Origin: Desulfobacteraceae bacterium
GTDB taxonomy: Bacteria > Desulfobacterota > Desulfobacteria > Desulfobacterales > JAABPS01
Reading direction: 5' to 3'
Length of the DNA stretch: 17,362 nt
Assembly: GCA_011391835.1 (NCBI GenBank)
Contig: JAABPS010000017.1
Location: 1 to 17,362 of the forward strand
Of the stretch, positions 7,815 to 15,770 are shown piece after piece (the stretch's first letter is position 1; every line of letters starts with the position of its first letter). Position numbers and translations under genes: made by a program. The notes under the pieces were generated by a model. It was not told where the DNA came from and ran no database searches. It saw only the letters and a program-made list of their open reading frames with translations.

Positions 7815-8551
7815 AGCGGTTTTCTACTCACGAATACTTCTAAGAATTTACCATCAATGCCCAACCAACGATCAACAATGCAATGCACGGTTGTGGACAT
7901 GCCACTGTGTTTGATTATATATTCGATCAGATCATTTCCCCACTCTGTTACAACAAGAGAACCAGCATTGTCAATAGGATTGCCATGAAACTGTTTTTCT
8001 TTGAGAAATCTGATGCCTTCCGATGTTTTTTGAGCACGGACAATGGTTTTATTTCCAGAGTAATATGGCACCGTGAATACATGCGAACCACCTGGTTTTA
8101 AAGTCCTTGCAATCTCGCGAAACGTCTTTGCAGGATTTAATACATGCTCTAACACATCTTGAGTAACTATAAGATCAAAAGTTTCGTTTTCAAAAGTCAT
8201 GCATTCAAGATTTTCGCATCGCACGTCATCTTTATAACTGCCGAGGGGAACATCAAGAAAATAATGTGTTGCGATATAGTGGGGACATTCACGCTTAAGC
8301 TTGGATGAAGCTGGACCATATGGAGATGATTCATGAATATTTATTGTCGAATAGTGAGGGTGCTTTTCTTTTAAGACTTTCATGATTGCTCGTTGTCGTG
8401 GTGTAGAGTCACAACGCAGACATCGATAGTTATCCCGAAGCCAACTTGAATATTCTATAAAAAGGGTCATGCCCTCACAAATAGGGCAATAGCCTATGTT
8501 TTTTCTGTATTTTAATATTTTCAACAAAGCATTAATGTTTTTCAGGTTCAA
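7811..8551 (-). CDS. SAM-dependent methyltransferase with N-terminal CxxC zinc finger
   Basis: Class I methyltransferase (Methyltransf_11 type), 246 residues. The N-terminus has two CxxC pairs, C22/C25 and C44/C47, in CPIC and CLRC, probably a zinc knuckle, followed by DSTPRQRAI. The Rossmann part has an atypical first motif, IHESSPYGP at 72-80 rather than GxGxG, then LVTQDVLEHV at 128-137 and LKPGG at 151-155. It could methylate a sugar of the repeat unit or the chain end. The start TTG at 8549-8551 shares TTGA with the stop of the large fusion gene, and the 3' end shares ATGA with the WbsX gene. The next Met lies after the first CxxC, so TTG is preferred. Target is unknown. Confidence 0.85.
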   Translation of the reverse strand: MNLKNINALLKILKYRKNIGYCPICEGMTLFIEYSSWLRDNYRCLRCDSTPRQRAIMKVLKEKHPHYSTINIHESSPYGPASSKLKRECPHYIATHYFLDVPLGSYKDDVRCENLECMTFENETFDLIVTQDVLEHVLNPAKTFREIARTLKPGGSHVFTVPYYSGNKTIVRAQKTSEGIRFLKEKQFHGNPIDNAGSLVVTEWGNDLIEYIIKHSGMSTTVHCIVDRWLGIDGKFLEVFVSRKPL

Positions 8552-11500
8552 ATCAAATTAGCCCCCGTTATCTTGTTTTGCAGGCATTCATTGAGAGCCT
8601 TTATAATAGTGGAAACCGCCAAAATTGCTGCCGGACCATCAGCCCACAATAAATCTGCATTCCGGGGATCAGTATAGAAACCAGTGTATGGCATGTATCT
8701 CGTATACGCAAGATATTGCCCCATAAGCAAAATCCCGGGGGTCCGAACCGCATTCGCCAAATGTGCCGGCCCGCTATCTATGCCAATAAACAAGGCTGAT
8801 CTGCGTATCACTTCTGCCGTTTCAAGGATGCTCAATTTTTTGCAATAATCAAAGTAGCGAGGCGATTCTATCGAAGCAAATGCCATAGACCCCACTTCTA
8901 CAACATTTACATGAAGAGTGTCACACAGGTAATGTACTATTTCTATCCACTTCCCTCGAGGTATATCTCTACATTCTTCATTCGATTTGCAATGAATGGA
9001 TATAAAAAAAGATGGCAAAGAAAGAGAATCAATTTTACGAATAATATTCTTTGAACAATATACCATCGGTCCGTCCGGTATTATTTCAAATCCAGCCCCC
9101 TTTGTAAAGGCCTCCTGGAGTGAGTTGTAGCGATATTGAGTTCCTCCTCTAATTGCCCGTGCGGCTCCATGCTTATACAACTGTATATTACATCGCGAAC
9201 AGCGCCTTTCGTGAACGTTTAAGTCAATCACAGAATCAAATAAATCTGATTCATGCAAGCGGGACCATTCCCACATACACTGCACACTGAATACATGTTG
9301 AATATGCGGATTTGACTCTACAAGCTCCTTATAACGAATATCTACACACCAGATAATATAGGCACCTGGCGATTTTTCACGTAACTGCCGAGCCACGGGT
9401 TCACAAGCGACAATATCTCCCATGTGCATCAATTGTGATATAATTATGACTTGTTTATTCGGATTTAATAACTTAAACAGTCGAATGCGTGGATACAGAT
9501 AACAAAACTTTTTGAAATAATTTACACGTGCCTTTAGCTTGTGGATGATATTAGAACTATTTATAAAGTCGGCTATCCAACACAACGAACGCGTTTCGCG
9601 AGTCTTTGATAGCGCTCTTTTTATCAACCGGCCTAAACGAGGTAATGCAAGCAAGCTATCGCTTTTGTTGATCGAACTTTGTTTAGGGCTATATCCCAAA
9701 CTGTAGTACTTTGTTGCAGGAATACCCAAAGGAATCATAATATCAGCATACTCTACAGAAGTGGCAGCAAAAAGTTTCAACCCTTCAGTGTAAATCGACT
9801 CCTTAATTGATACCTTCGGCAGCTTACCAAGCTTAATGAAAGATCGCAGCATCTGAGGCTCAAAAACAGTGCAAAGAGAAAGAAATCGAGCCAGGCCGGG
9901 CGTTAAAAGCCGAGGAGTTAATCCTGTCTTGTAGTAGTAGGATGACGCATGCCGGGCATAAGCACTCAGGTTGAGTAAGTGAATCGGAGGTTCATCAGTA
10001 TTTTCTCGTGTTTTGCAAGATATATCCACCGCTTCAATACACCAGTCATGAATAATTTGGAGAGCATGACAAACTGCAACACACAACTGTTGAAGTTCAT
10101 CAAAAGGTTTAGGTATACTCTCGATCCAGTTCTCTCTCAGTTGCTCAATTCTGGTCGCTAGACCAGTGATTTCTAATGGCAGAGTTATGCCTGCCATAGC
10201 AGATAACTGGCAGGTATACTTGAAGCTGTGTAAGGTGTTGATAATGACCCGAAGCCGAAGAGGTTTCTGCAGTGCAAATAGAAACAAATCTTCGGGGAGT
10301 TTCGTGTGAAGCGAGGCCGCAAGATGCCCGAGCGCAATTCCCTTATAAGCACTATCCGGCACTTCATGCAGATCCAGTTGTTCACCCCACAGGTGCTGGA
10401 GTCGAAAAGCAGGGTACCAACCAGCAAGTTTCTTCCAAAGTTTCGGCGTGCAGAAATAGGGAGGGTGAACTATATACGGTTGAATCGATTTAGGATATTC
10501 AATTTGCTGGTAGTTTTTGTAGCATATCGGCTGACCATCCGGCCAGACCAAGACAAAATCAAGATCCGAATGGCCAACCGCACCTACAGAGCCAAGTTTA
10601 TAAATAGCAATAGGACGTTTATTGGGTTTAGTCCAGCGATCAACTAAATAGTCTTCAGCGGTTATATAATCAGCCGACGTAGCTTTGAATGGTTCGTCAG
10701 TAAATGGACCGGTTTGGATATTACCTAAGGCACATAAAAAATCCTCTGATCTATTTCTCTTTTCAGCATCTATGTTGGTTATTTTTGCTTGCATGGATTG
10801 GATCAACACCGATGCTTGTTTGGCAAAGTCCTTGCCGGCTTTATATCTCGCAAACTCAAGTGCTTGTTTGGATTTGGGATGATAAAGTGCTTTCTTCACC
10901 AGCATCCCGGGATTCCTGCTCAAGCCAGCGATATTAACAAGCACGCGAGAGGGACGATAACGTGCAGGAAGGCTTGATCTGATTTCTGATGCAATCTCGA
11001 TTGGCCGCCACTGCTCTTCCGTGAAGGCCATTTTTGCCACAGCAAAAGTGTCACGCTTGTATCTGAATATGTGATTAATTCGTTGCAAGCACAGGGCTGG
11101 TAATATCATTGTGATTCCAAGAATTAACTCGACATCCCAAGGATCCACAATACACTGATTAACATTCGCCCATTGTTTATAATTATCGGCGAAACCTGAA
11201 ATCAACGAGTCAGTAAAGTATTCTGAATTATATGGTTTAACATATATGGGCTCATCACCCTCATGAAGGCACACGCCGTTTTCATAGACAACAAGCGGAA
11301 GCAATCCTTGTGGATACAGTGGTAAATCGAGCTCAGTAAGATAATAGGGACCATGGTGCATCAGCGGATCGAATGCATAGGTGAAAATCAGTATTTGGCG
11401 TGCTCTTTGTCGCAATTCAACCAAGGCTTTTTTATTGACAAGGATATTTTCTTTAATGATAAGTGCCAAATCCAAATCACTAAAACCGTTCTTGTCGTCG

Positions 11501-11997
11501 AGAGTACCCACGCTACCGTGTAAAAGGCTATGCCGAAAGTAGTTTGCCCCGTATTTTAAAAGCCATTTTCTGAGTTCATGCACCGGCCAATACTTTTCCA
11601 TACCGCCGCCTGTGCGAAACCATTCCTCATAGGACTTTCCCTTTGGAAGTGTTCTGGGATGAGAATCTGCGGCAATAGACCCAGTCTTCCACAATCTGTA
11701 TGCGCGAGAGAGAATTTCAGCGTATTGAAGCGGATGAATATGCGTTGCAAACTTTTTCTTCGCGGCGACAGATTCTCCCATCAAGCGGCTGCAAATGCCG
11801 TCCAGAATTGACAGATTCCCACTGTACAATTTGTTTCCTGTACTCAAATAAGGTCTGTGATTACCCGCCTGGCTGACATGAAGAAAATATGTGAGGCATT
11901 CATGCAAATGACGCTGAAGTAATGCCATCCTGAATAAGTTCCACTCTTCAATGTTCATTTCACTTTTCAGCGCAGGTTTATGTTTGTTTGCAGACAT
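8548..11997 (-). CDS. Fusion protein: two nucleotidyltransferase domains plus GT9 (heptosyltransferase-like) domain
   Basis: A 1149-residue protein with three catalytic-type modules. Domain 1 has a pol-beta-type nucleotidyltransferase signature: HGSVG at 160-164, SDLDL at 173-177, and a likely third acid in TELDL at 221-225. Domain 2 repeats it: LGSVG at 468-472, SDLDF at 477-481 and LDLHE at 541-545; each is followed by a helical region. Residues about 844-1149 form a GT9 domain, opening VIIISQLMHMGDIV and carrying GIDSGPAHLANA at 1072-1083, the donor-site signature of LPS heptosyltransferases. A CxxC pair (RRCSRC) lies within GT9. Family knowledge: such NTases transfer NMP to sugars, proteins or RNA, and GT9 enzymes extend LPS. 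That one chain does both is inference. GlnE also has tandem NTases, but this is not GlnE. It ends with a 4-base overlap with the methyltransferase. ATG start lacks a clear ribosome site. Confidence 0.88.
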   Translation of the reverse strand: MSANKHKPALKSEMNIEEWNLFRMALLQRHLHECLTYFLHVSQAGNHRPYLSTGNKLYSGNLSILDGICSRLMGESVAAKKKFATHIHPLQYAEILSRAYRLWKTGSIAADSHPRTLPKGKSYEEWFRTGGGMEKYWPVHELRKWLLKYGANYFRHSLLHGSVGTLDDKNGFSDLDLALIIKENILVNKKALVELRQRARQILIFTYAFDPLMHHGPYYLTELDLPLYPQGLLPLVVYENGVCLHEGDEPIYVKPYNSEYFTDSLISGFADNYKQWANVNQCIVDPWDVELILGITMILPALCLQRINHIFRYKRDTFAVAKMAFTEEQWRPIEIASEIRSSLPARYRPSRVLVNIAGLSRNPGMLVKKALYHPKSKQALEFARYKAGKDFAKQASVLIQSMQAKITNIDAEKRNRSEDFLCALGNIQTGPFTDEPFKATSADYITAEDYLVDRWTKPNKRPIAIYKLGSVGAVGHSDLDFVLVWPDGQPICYKNYQQIEYPKSIQPYIVHPPYFCTPKLWKKLAGWYPAFRLQHLWGEQLDLHEVPDSAYKGIALGHLAASLHTKLPEDLFLFALQKPLRLRVIINTLHSFKYTCQLSAMAGITLPLEITGLATRIEQLRENWIESIPKPFDELQQLCVAVCHALQIIHDWCIEAVDISCKTRENTDEPPIHLLNLSAYARHASSYYYKTGLTPRLLTPGLARFLSLCTVFEPQMLRSFIKLGKLPKVSIKESIYTEGLKLFAATSVEYADIMIPLGIPATKYYSLGYSPKQSSINKSDSLLALPRLGRLIKRALSKTRETRSLCWIADFINSSNIIHKLKARVNYFKKFCYLYPRIRLFKLLNPNKQVIIISQLMHMGDIVACEPVARQLREKSPGAYIIWCVDIRYKELVESNPHIQHVFSVQCMWEWSRLHESDLFDSVIDLNVHERRCSRCNIQLYKHGAARAIRGGTQYRYNSLQEAFTKGAGFEIIPDGPMVYCSKNIIRKIDSLSLPSFFISIHCKSNEECRDIPRGKWIEIVHYLCDTLHVNVVEVGSMAFASIESPRYFDYCKKLSILETAEVIRRSALFIGIDSGPAHLANAVRTPGILLMGQYLAYTRYMPYTGFYTDPRNADLLWADGPAAILAVSTIIKALNECLQNKITGANLI

Positions 11998-12048
11998 TGT
12001 ATTTGCTAATTATTCAGAGGATTGTGATAAATCTCGTTATGTTCACTG

Positions 12049-12936
12049 TCAAGCTGTGCCATTAATTGCTTTCTTTGTAATCAGAAAGCATCGGTAAGGA
12101 AAGTTAACACTTGCAACATTTTGATTACACGGAATGTCAGGATATGGTGCCGATCGGCCATCTAAAAGAACTTCAAAAATATCAATATCCCATTGGATGG
12201 ATTCAAGGTGATCAAGAATTCTACTGTTAAATGCTTCAAGACTGTACGTTCGAGCGTAATTACCAGAAAATCGTCCACCGGGAAGTGTAGCGGTTGGATC
12301 TATTATACGGAAAGAAATATCACTGTATTTCCTACTTAGCGTTAGTTCATCTGTGATCTCGAAAAAATGCTTTGTTAAAAATAGAGGAACAATACAACAC
12401 ATGCCACCAGGCTTTAATATTCTTTTAACTTCGCATATAAACCGTACATCAGCATCATTCTGCAAATGCTCAAATGAATGGTGGCACGAGATTTTTTCTA
12501 TGCTGTTGTTTGGCAAAGGGATATCGCCTGCGTCACTTTCGATATAATCTACATCTGTTCCCAACGCTGTGATTGTACAATTTTGTATGGCTCGATCCTG
12601 AAGAATTCGACGAGCAACTTCGACTGTTTTTAAATAACCCTGAGTACCACCAGCAACATCCATTAAAGCATCGGTCGGATGTAGTTTTAGCAAATTATAA
12701 CTGCAGAAAAACTCAATCAGCTTTTTGTGGCGTATATCTCCGAATGATGTTTTCCAATCCGGGACATATCTATTACACCAACTTTTCAAATCACTTAGAC
12801 CAATATCAATTTTCTTATATCTACATTTAGGAGAAAGTTGTGTAGAAAGGATGCCATGGGGAATTGCATTGACGAAATGGTTAATGATTAGATTTGGAAA
12901 ATATTTTGACATATACTGAAATAATCCAATTTCCAT
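12049..12936 (-). CDS. SAM-dependent methyltransferase
   Basis: Class I methyltransferase of the Methyltransf_11 type. Counting from the ATG at 12936: motif I MDVAGGTQGYL at 92-102, the acidic ESDAGDIPLP at 133-142, HHSFEHL at 152-158 and ILKPGG at 173-178. The start at 12936 is chosen because GGGAAG lies about nine bases before it; an in-frame GTG at 12964-12966 would add ten residues. It is placed between wzt and the NTase-GT9 fusion, which suits chain modification or a terminating methyl cap that Wzt could recognise. About 90 residues precede motif I, and the C-terminal extension after the Rossmann core (DGRSAPYPDIP region) may contact the acceptor. Substrate is not predictable. Confidence 0.85.
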   Translation of the reverse strand: MEIGLFQYMSKYFPNLIINHFVNAIPHGILSTQLSPKCRYKKIDIGLSDLKSWCNRYVPDWKTSFGDIRHKKLIEFFCSYNLLKLHPTDALMDVAGGTQGYLKTVEVARRILQDRAIQNCTITALGTDVDYIESDAGDIPLPNNSIEKISCHHSFEHLQNDADVRFICEVKRILKPGGMCCIVPLFLTKHFFEITDELTLSRKYSDISFRIIDPTATLPGGRFSGNYARTYSLEAFNSRILDHLESIQWDIDIFEVLLDGRSAPYPDIPCNQNVASVNFPYRCFLITKKAINGTA

Positions 12937-12989
12937 ATTATAATTCTTCCCAAGTTTAATTTGCACGAACTATACGACACGTGCACGGG

Positions 12990-14210
12990 TTATAACCAAG
13001 TGGCTTCAAGCACAACCGGTGCATAGCTTGATGATAAGACTGAATTGCCAATGACTTTAAATGACTTTAGAGCTTCGTATCTCGCAAGGTGTTCTCCCCA
13101 TTGCCCCAGTTGCCCCTTCTCCGTAAATCCCAAAGTCGCATTGTAGAGACCAGGCGCAAAAGGGATTCTTGGAATAACGATTTTTGTTTTTATTGTTTCG
13201 TGATTATTTTCAAAGTAAATCCCTGATGCTCTTGAAAATGATTGGGCAACCATGCGCATGGATTGATCAAAAATACCAACAGCAATCACACACGCCTGAA
13301 CATCGGCAGCCAATCGATAATCCAATTCAATCGTTAAATCACCTCCATAGTGGACAATAGGGATAGATTGATCGTCAGAAGCATTTCCTCCATATAAACG
13401 GATTCGCTCAATCACGGCCTTTCCGCTACCGGCAACAGCTACCTCCTCATTCTTGAATGAATCATTATAATGCTCAATGCCAATAGCAATATCATTCGAT
13501 TGGGAGATGACTAATCCATTTTCCATTACGGTGATTTTGTTTGCGATACGTGCCACTTGGGGCATCGCGTGCGATACAAAAACAACAGCCGATTTATGAG
13601 ATTGCTTATTCAATAAATTGAAACATTTTGTTTGAAAACCAATGTCCCCAACTGCGAGTACCTCATCAATCAATAGTACATCTGGTTCCAACATTGAAGC
13701 AACTGCGAAACCCAACCTCACAGCCATCCCTGAGCTATAACTCTGTACCGGCGCATCTATAAACTCATTCATTTCAGCAAACTCCACGATTTCTTCTAGC
13801 TTGTTATTAGTTTGCTTTTTGCTAAGTCCCAGCACTGCTGCGTTTACATAAATGTTTTCTCTCCCCGTCAATATTGGATTAAACCCCGCTCCTAAAGCAA
13901 TGAGTGCCCCGACACGACCGCGCATTTCAATCTGGCCTTTGTCCGGCTTGATCAGGCCATTGAGCATCTTGAGCAGGGTGGTCTTTCCAGCCCCGTTCCT
14001 GCCGATTAGCCCCAGACACTCGCCGCGTTGCAGTTCAAAAGAGACATCATTCACTGCCCAAAATTCCTCAGAGCGAAGGTGGTCATGTCCACCATTTCGC
14101 CCCACAGCCTCGCTGGCTATATCCTTTAAGCCATACCACAATGATTTCTTCAGGCTACGGCAGAATTTCTTCGACACGCCATCAACTCTTATTAATACTT
14201 CGTTGTTCAT
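12990..14210 (-). CDS. wzt: Polysaccharide ABC exporter, ATP-binding subunit Wzt
   Basis: ATPase of the Wzm/Wzt O-polysaccharide exporter at the inner membrane. From the ATG at 14208-14210: Walker A GRNGAGKTT at 70-78, the Wzt-type segment GAGFNPILTGREN at 107-119, signature YSSGM at 158-162, Walker B VLLIDE at 178-183 and the switch His in FVSHAM at 214. Residues from about 260 to 406 form a beta-rich C-terminal domain of the Wzt_C type, which in studied systems binds the modified non-reducing end of the finished polysaccharide before export. That points to a capped chain, and two methyltransferase genes lie nearby. An in-frame TTG at 14222 is less likely than the ATG. The gene follows wzm closely. 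Confidence 0.95.
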   Translation of the reverse strand: MNNEVLIRVDGVSKKFCRSLKKSLWYGLKDIASEAVGRNGGHDHLRSEEFWAVNDVSFELQRGECLGLIGRNGAGKTTLLKMLNGLIKPDKGQIEMRGRVGALIALGAGFNPILTGRENIYVNAAVLGLSKKQTNNKLEEIVEFAEMNEFIDAPVQSYSSGMAVRLGFAVASMLEPDVLLIDEVLAVGDIGFQTKCFNLLNKQSHKSAVVFVSHAMPQVARIANKITVMENGLVISQSNDIAIGIEHYNDSFKNEEVAVAGSGKAVIERIRLYGGNASDDQSIPIVHYGGDLTIELDYRLAADVQACVIAVGIFDQSMRMVAQSFSRASGIYFENNHETIKTKIVIPRIPFAPGLYNATLGFTEKGQLGQWGEHLARYEALKSFKVIGNSVLSSSYAPVVLEATWL

Positions 14211-14240
14211 CTTATCCAGCAAAAAAGATCAATTGTAGTC

Positions 14241-15092
14241 TCATCCACCCATTCGTTCCACGAGGATAGGCATTGCCAAGCGGTAAAGCAGCCAACCGAC
14301 AAATAGAAGAACAATAGTGACCAGGAAAACAATCAAAGCAGGAAGCAAATTACTTGCCGTACCGATTGCCAGCCATTCACGCGTGGTAACGATAAGCGGA
14401 CTGACCGGGTTCAATAGTGTCAATTGGGCCAGAATACCGGTGGTGGGGGGTGTGTAAACCACGGGTGTAAATAGCATCCAGAAAGAAAGCACCATGCTTA
14501 GCGCCTGCCCTATATCAGTATAAAGTAAGCCTATGGGGGTAAGAATGATTCCGATCATAAAACCCAAACAAAAAATTGCGAAAACGCCTATCAGGGCTAA
14601 CGGCATAGTCATTGGCGGCACAATTCCGTAACAAATAAATATGGTGATCAGCAAAACCAAACGGATTGTAAAATTAAACAACACTTCTAACATTCCGGAA
14701 ATCAAAATTGCCTCACGTGGAAAGTTGATTTTTGCCAGCATTGTTTTGGCGGCCGTTACAGCTTTGATCGGGCTGTTGATTGCATCTGCAAAAACCTGCC
14801 ACAGAAGCGTGCCAATCATCACGTAGGCTGGATAAGGAAGTGGCATATTACCTACATTAAGAATTCCGCTCCTATTCAACAGAACGAAAGTGAAGGTACC
14901 GACGATAGGCGGTAGAAAAGCCCATAAATAACCGAGAAAACTTTGTCGGTACCGTGCACTGACATCACGCACAAAAAGCCTCCAGGCCAACTCACGTGAC
15001 GCAAGCAAATCGCGAAACATCTCTCGCAGAAGTTTTATGGGGTGTCGAATTGCTGACTCTGGAGTGTAAACTGATTTAAATAATGTGTTCAT
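14241..15092 (-). CDS. wzm: Polysaccharide ABC exporter, permease subunit Wzm
   Basis: ABC-2 type permease of 283 residues, normal length for Wzm, forming with Wzt the channel that moves undecaprenyl-linked polysaccharide to the periplasm. After an amphipathic N-terminal segment (SRELAWRLFVRDVSARYRQS) come about six membrane helices: roughly 57-75, 90-115, 135-157, 163-190, 196-215 and 250-272. LLYTDIGQALSM and MLFTPVVYTPP are typical of the family. It is the first gene after the winged-helix regulator and probably heads the export/biosynthesis operon. No strong ribosome site precedes the ATG. Two perfect inverted repeats lie in the 97-bp leader. Confidence 0.93.
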   Translation of the reverse strand: MNTLFKSVYTPESAIRHPIKLLREMFRDLLASRELAWRLFVRDVSARYRQSFLGYLWAFLPPIVGTFTFVLLNRSGILNVGNMPLPYPAYVMIGTLLWQVFADAINSPIKAVTAAKTMLAKINFPREAILISGMLEVLFNFTIRLVLLITIFICYGIVPPMTMPLALIGVFAIFCLGFMIGIILTPIGLLYTDIGQALSMVLSFWMLFTPVVYTPPTTGILAQLTLLNPVSPLIVTTREWLAIGTASNLLPALIVFLVTIVLLFVGWLLYRLAMPILVERMGG

Positions 15093-15126
15093 AAAAACGA
15101 TGACTTTATTCAGCTCCGCCCCGTAA

Positions 15127-15148
15127 GTTACAATTTGGATATTGTAAC
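15127..15148. promoter_or_regulatory. Perfect inverted repeat in the wzm leader
   Basis: GTTACAAT-ttggat-ATTGTAAC, 8-base arms with a 6-base spacer, 35 bases before the wzm start codon. It could be an operator for the adjacent winged-helix protein or a hairpin in the leader mRNA. No T run follows on the - strand, so it is not a normal terminator. Confidence 0.5.
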
Positions 15149-15164
15149 CGTAGGTTTTAAAGAT

Positions 15165-15193
15165 AATTTAATCCGTATGGAGAAGGTTATCAA
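15165..15193 (-). promoter_or_regulatory. Possible wzm promoter
   Basis: On the - strand TTGATA (15193-15188, 5/6 to consensus) and TAAATT (15170-15165, 4/6) are 17 bases apart, within the end of the regulator gene and the start of the gap. Assignment is by sigma-70 consensus only. One arm of the 11-base inverted repeat lies in the spacer, so a bound protein could control it. Confidence 0.35.
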
Positions 15194-15204
15194 TTCTCCA
15201 TACG
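15174..15204. repeat. Perfect 11-bp inverted repeat at the regulator stop codon
   Basis: CGTATGGAGAA and TTCTCCATACG flank a 9-base centre (GGTTATCAA, plus strand) that contains the regulator's TGA. On the transcript this forms an 11-bp stem. The following bases (GATTAAATTATC) are not a T run, so it is at best a weak terminator or attenuator; it could equally be an operator or an mRNA-end stabiliser. Confidence 0.6.
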
Positions 15205-15738
15205 CTCCCACACTAGAAAATATGGCCGATTTTCCAATTTCGGTTTAAATGCTATAAATTCTTCTCTGGTTAAAACCAGGGAACGGATTTTGCGCTTGAT
15301 GTAGCGTTCAGTTTTTCTGCTTAAGTCACTCAAATGGTATTGATCGATATTACCTACAAGTACTAAATCTATGATGCCGGTATCTTTGCCCTCGGCATAA
15401 TCATCAATAAGGTAAGCCTTTTCCAGCTCACCCAGTCTTGTAAGAATGCTTTCGACGACCTTATCCAGCCCGATAACTTTGCTCACCATTGATTTTAATT
15501 CCGGGAAAAGAGGATGTTTTTCGTTTGCCGTGTAATAGACGTTGCGTCCGTCTTTTTCCGAGGTGAGAAGTTTTGTTTTTGTAAGTTGGTTTAGTTCTTC
15601 GCGGACAGCGTTTGAGGAAACGTGAAGATCCTTAGAAAGTTCTCTGAGGTAAGCTTTTGTGCCGGGATTGAAAAAAAAGCGTACCAGCAGATTTATTCTG
15701 GTTTTTGACGAGATAAGACCTGTAAAAAGACCATCCAT
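15190..15738 (-). CDS. Winged-helix regulator with degenerate nucleotidyltransferase-like domain
   Basis: Small DNA-binding protein (182 residues). Residues 11-75 form an ArsR/MarR-like winged helix: AYLRELSKDLHVSSNAVREELNQL holds the helix-turn-helix, and GRNVYYTANEKHPLF the wing. Residues about 100-180 match the MNT-type nucleotidyltransferase that follows such helices in related regulators (pattern LFGSxARGxDTxxSDIDL..G, then EINxxxxxxxEF). Here it reads LIDDYAEGKDTGIIDLVLVG at 110-128: GS is replaced by DD and the first Asp of DxD is lost, leaving D124. So it probably senses or binds rather than catalyses. It has its own promoter with an overlapping palindrome and an AGGG ribosome site, and lies just upstream of wzm on the same strand, which suggests local control of the cluster. 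Confidence 0.85.
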   Translation of the reverse strand: MDGLFTGLISSKTRINLLVRFFFNPGTKAYLRELSKDLHVSSNAVREELNQLTKTKLLTSEKDGRNVYYTANEKHPLFPELKSMVSKVIGLDKVVESILTRLGELEKAYLIDDYAEGKDTGIIDLVLVGNIDQYHLSDLSRKTERYIKRKIRSLVLTREEFIAFKPKLENRPYFLVWERMEN

Positions 15739-15751
15739 CGCTATACCCTAG

Positions 15752-15770
15752 TGAGTAGTTATACTACTCA
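15752..15770. promoter_or_regulatory. Perfect 19-bp palindrome, probable autoregulatory operator
   Basis: TGAGTAGT-TAT-ACTACTCA: 8-base arms around a 3-base centre, 14 bases upstream of the regulator's start codon and overlapping the proposed -10 element. Size and symmetry suit binding of a dimeric winged-helix protein; occupancy would block RNA polymerase. That the adjacent gene product is the binder is inference. Confidence 0.6.

Noticed and set aside
10272..10977. Several + frames opposite the large fusion gene
   Set aside because: They are antisense to a continuous 1149-codon frame with domain motifs along its length.
14905..14915. GGCGGTAG, the ops/JUMPstart core used by RfaH
   Set aside because: It lies on the + strand inside wzm, opposite to the direction of transcription, so it cannot act on this operon.
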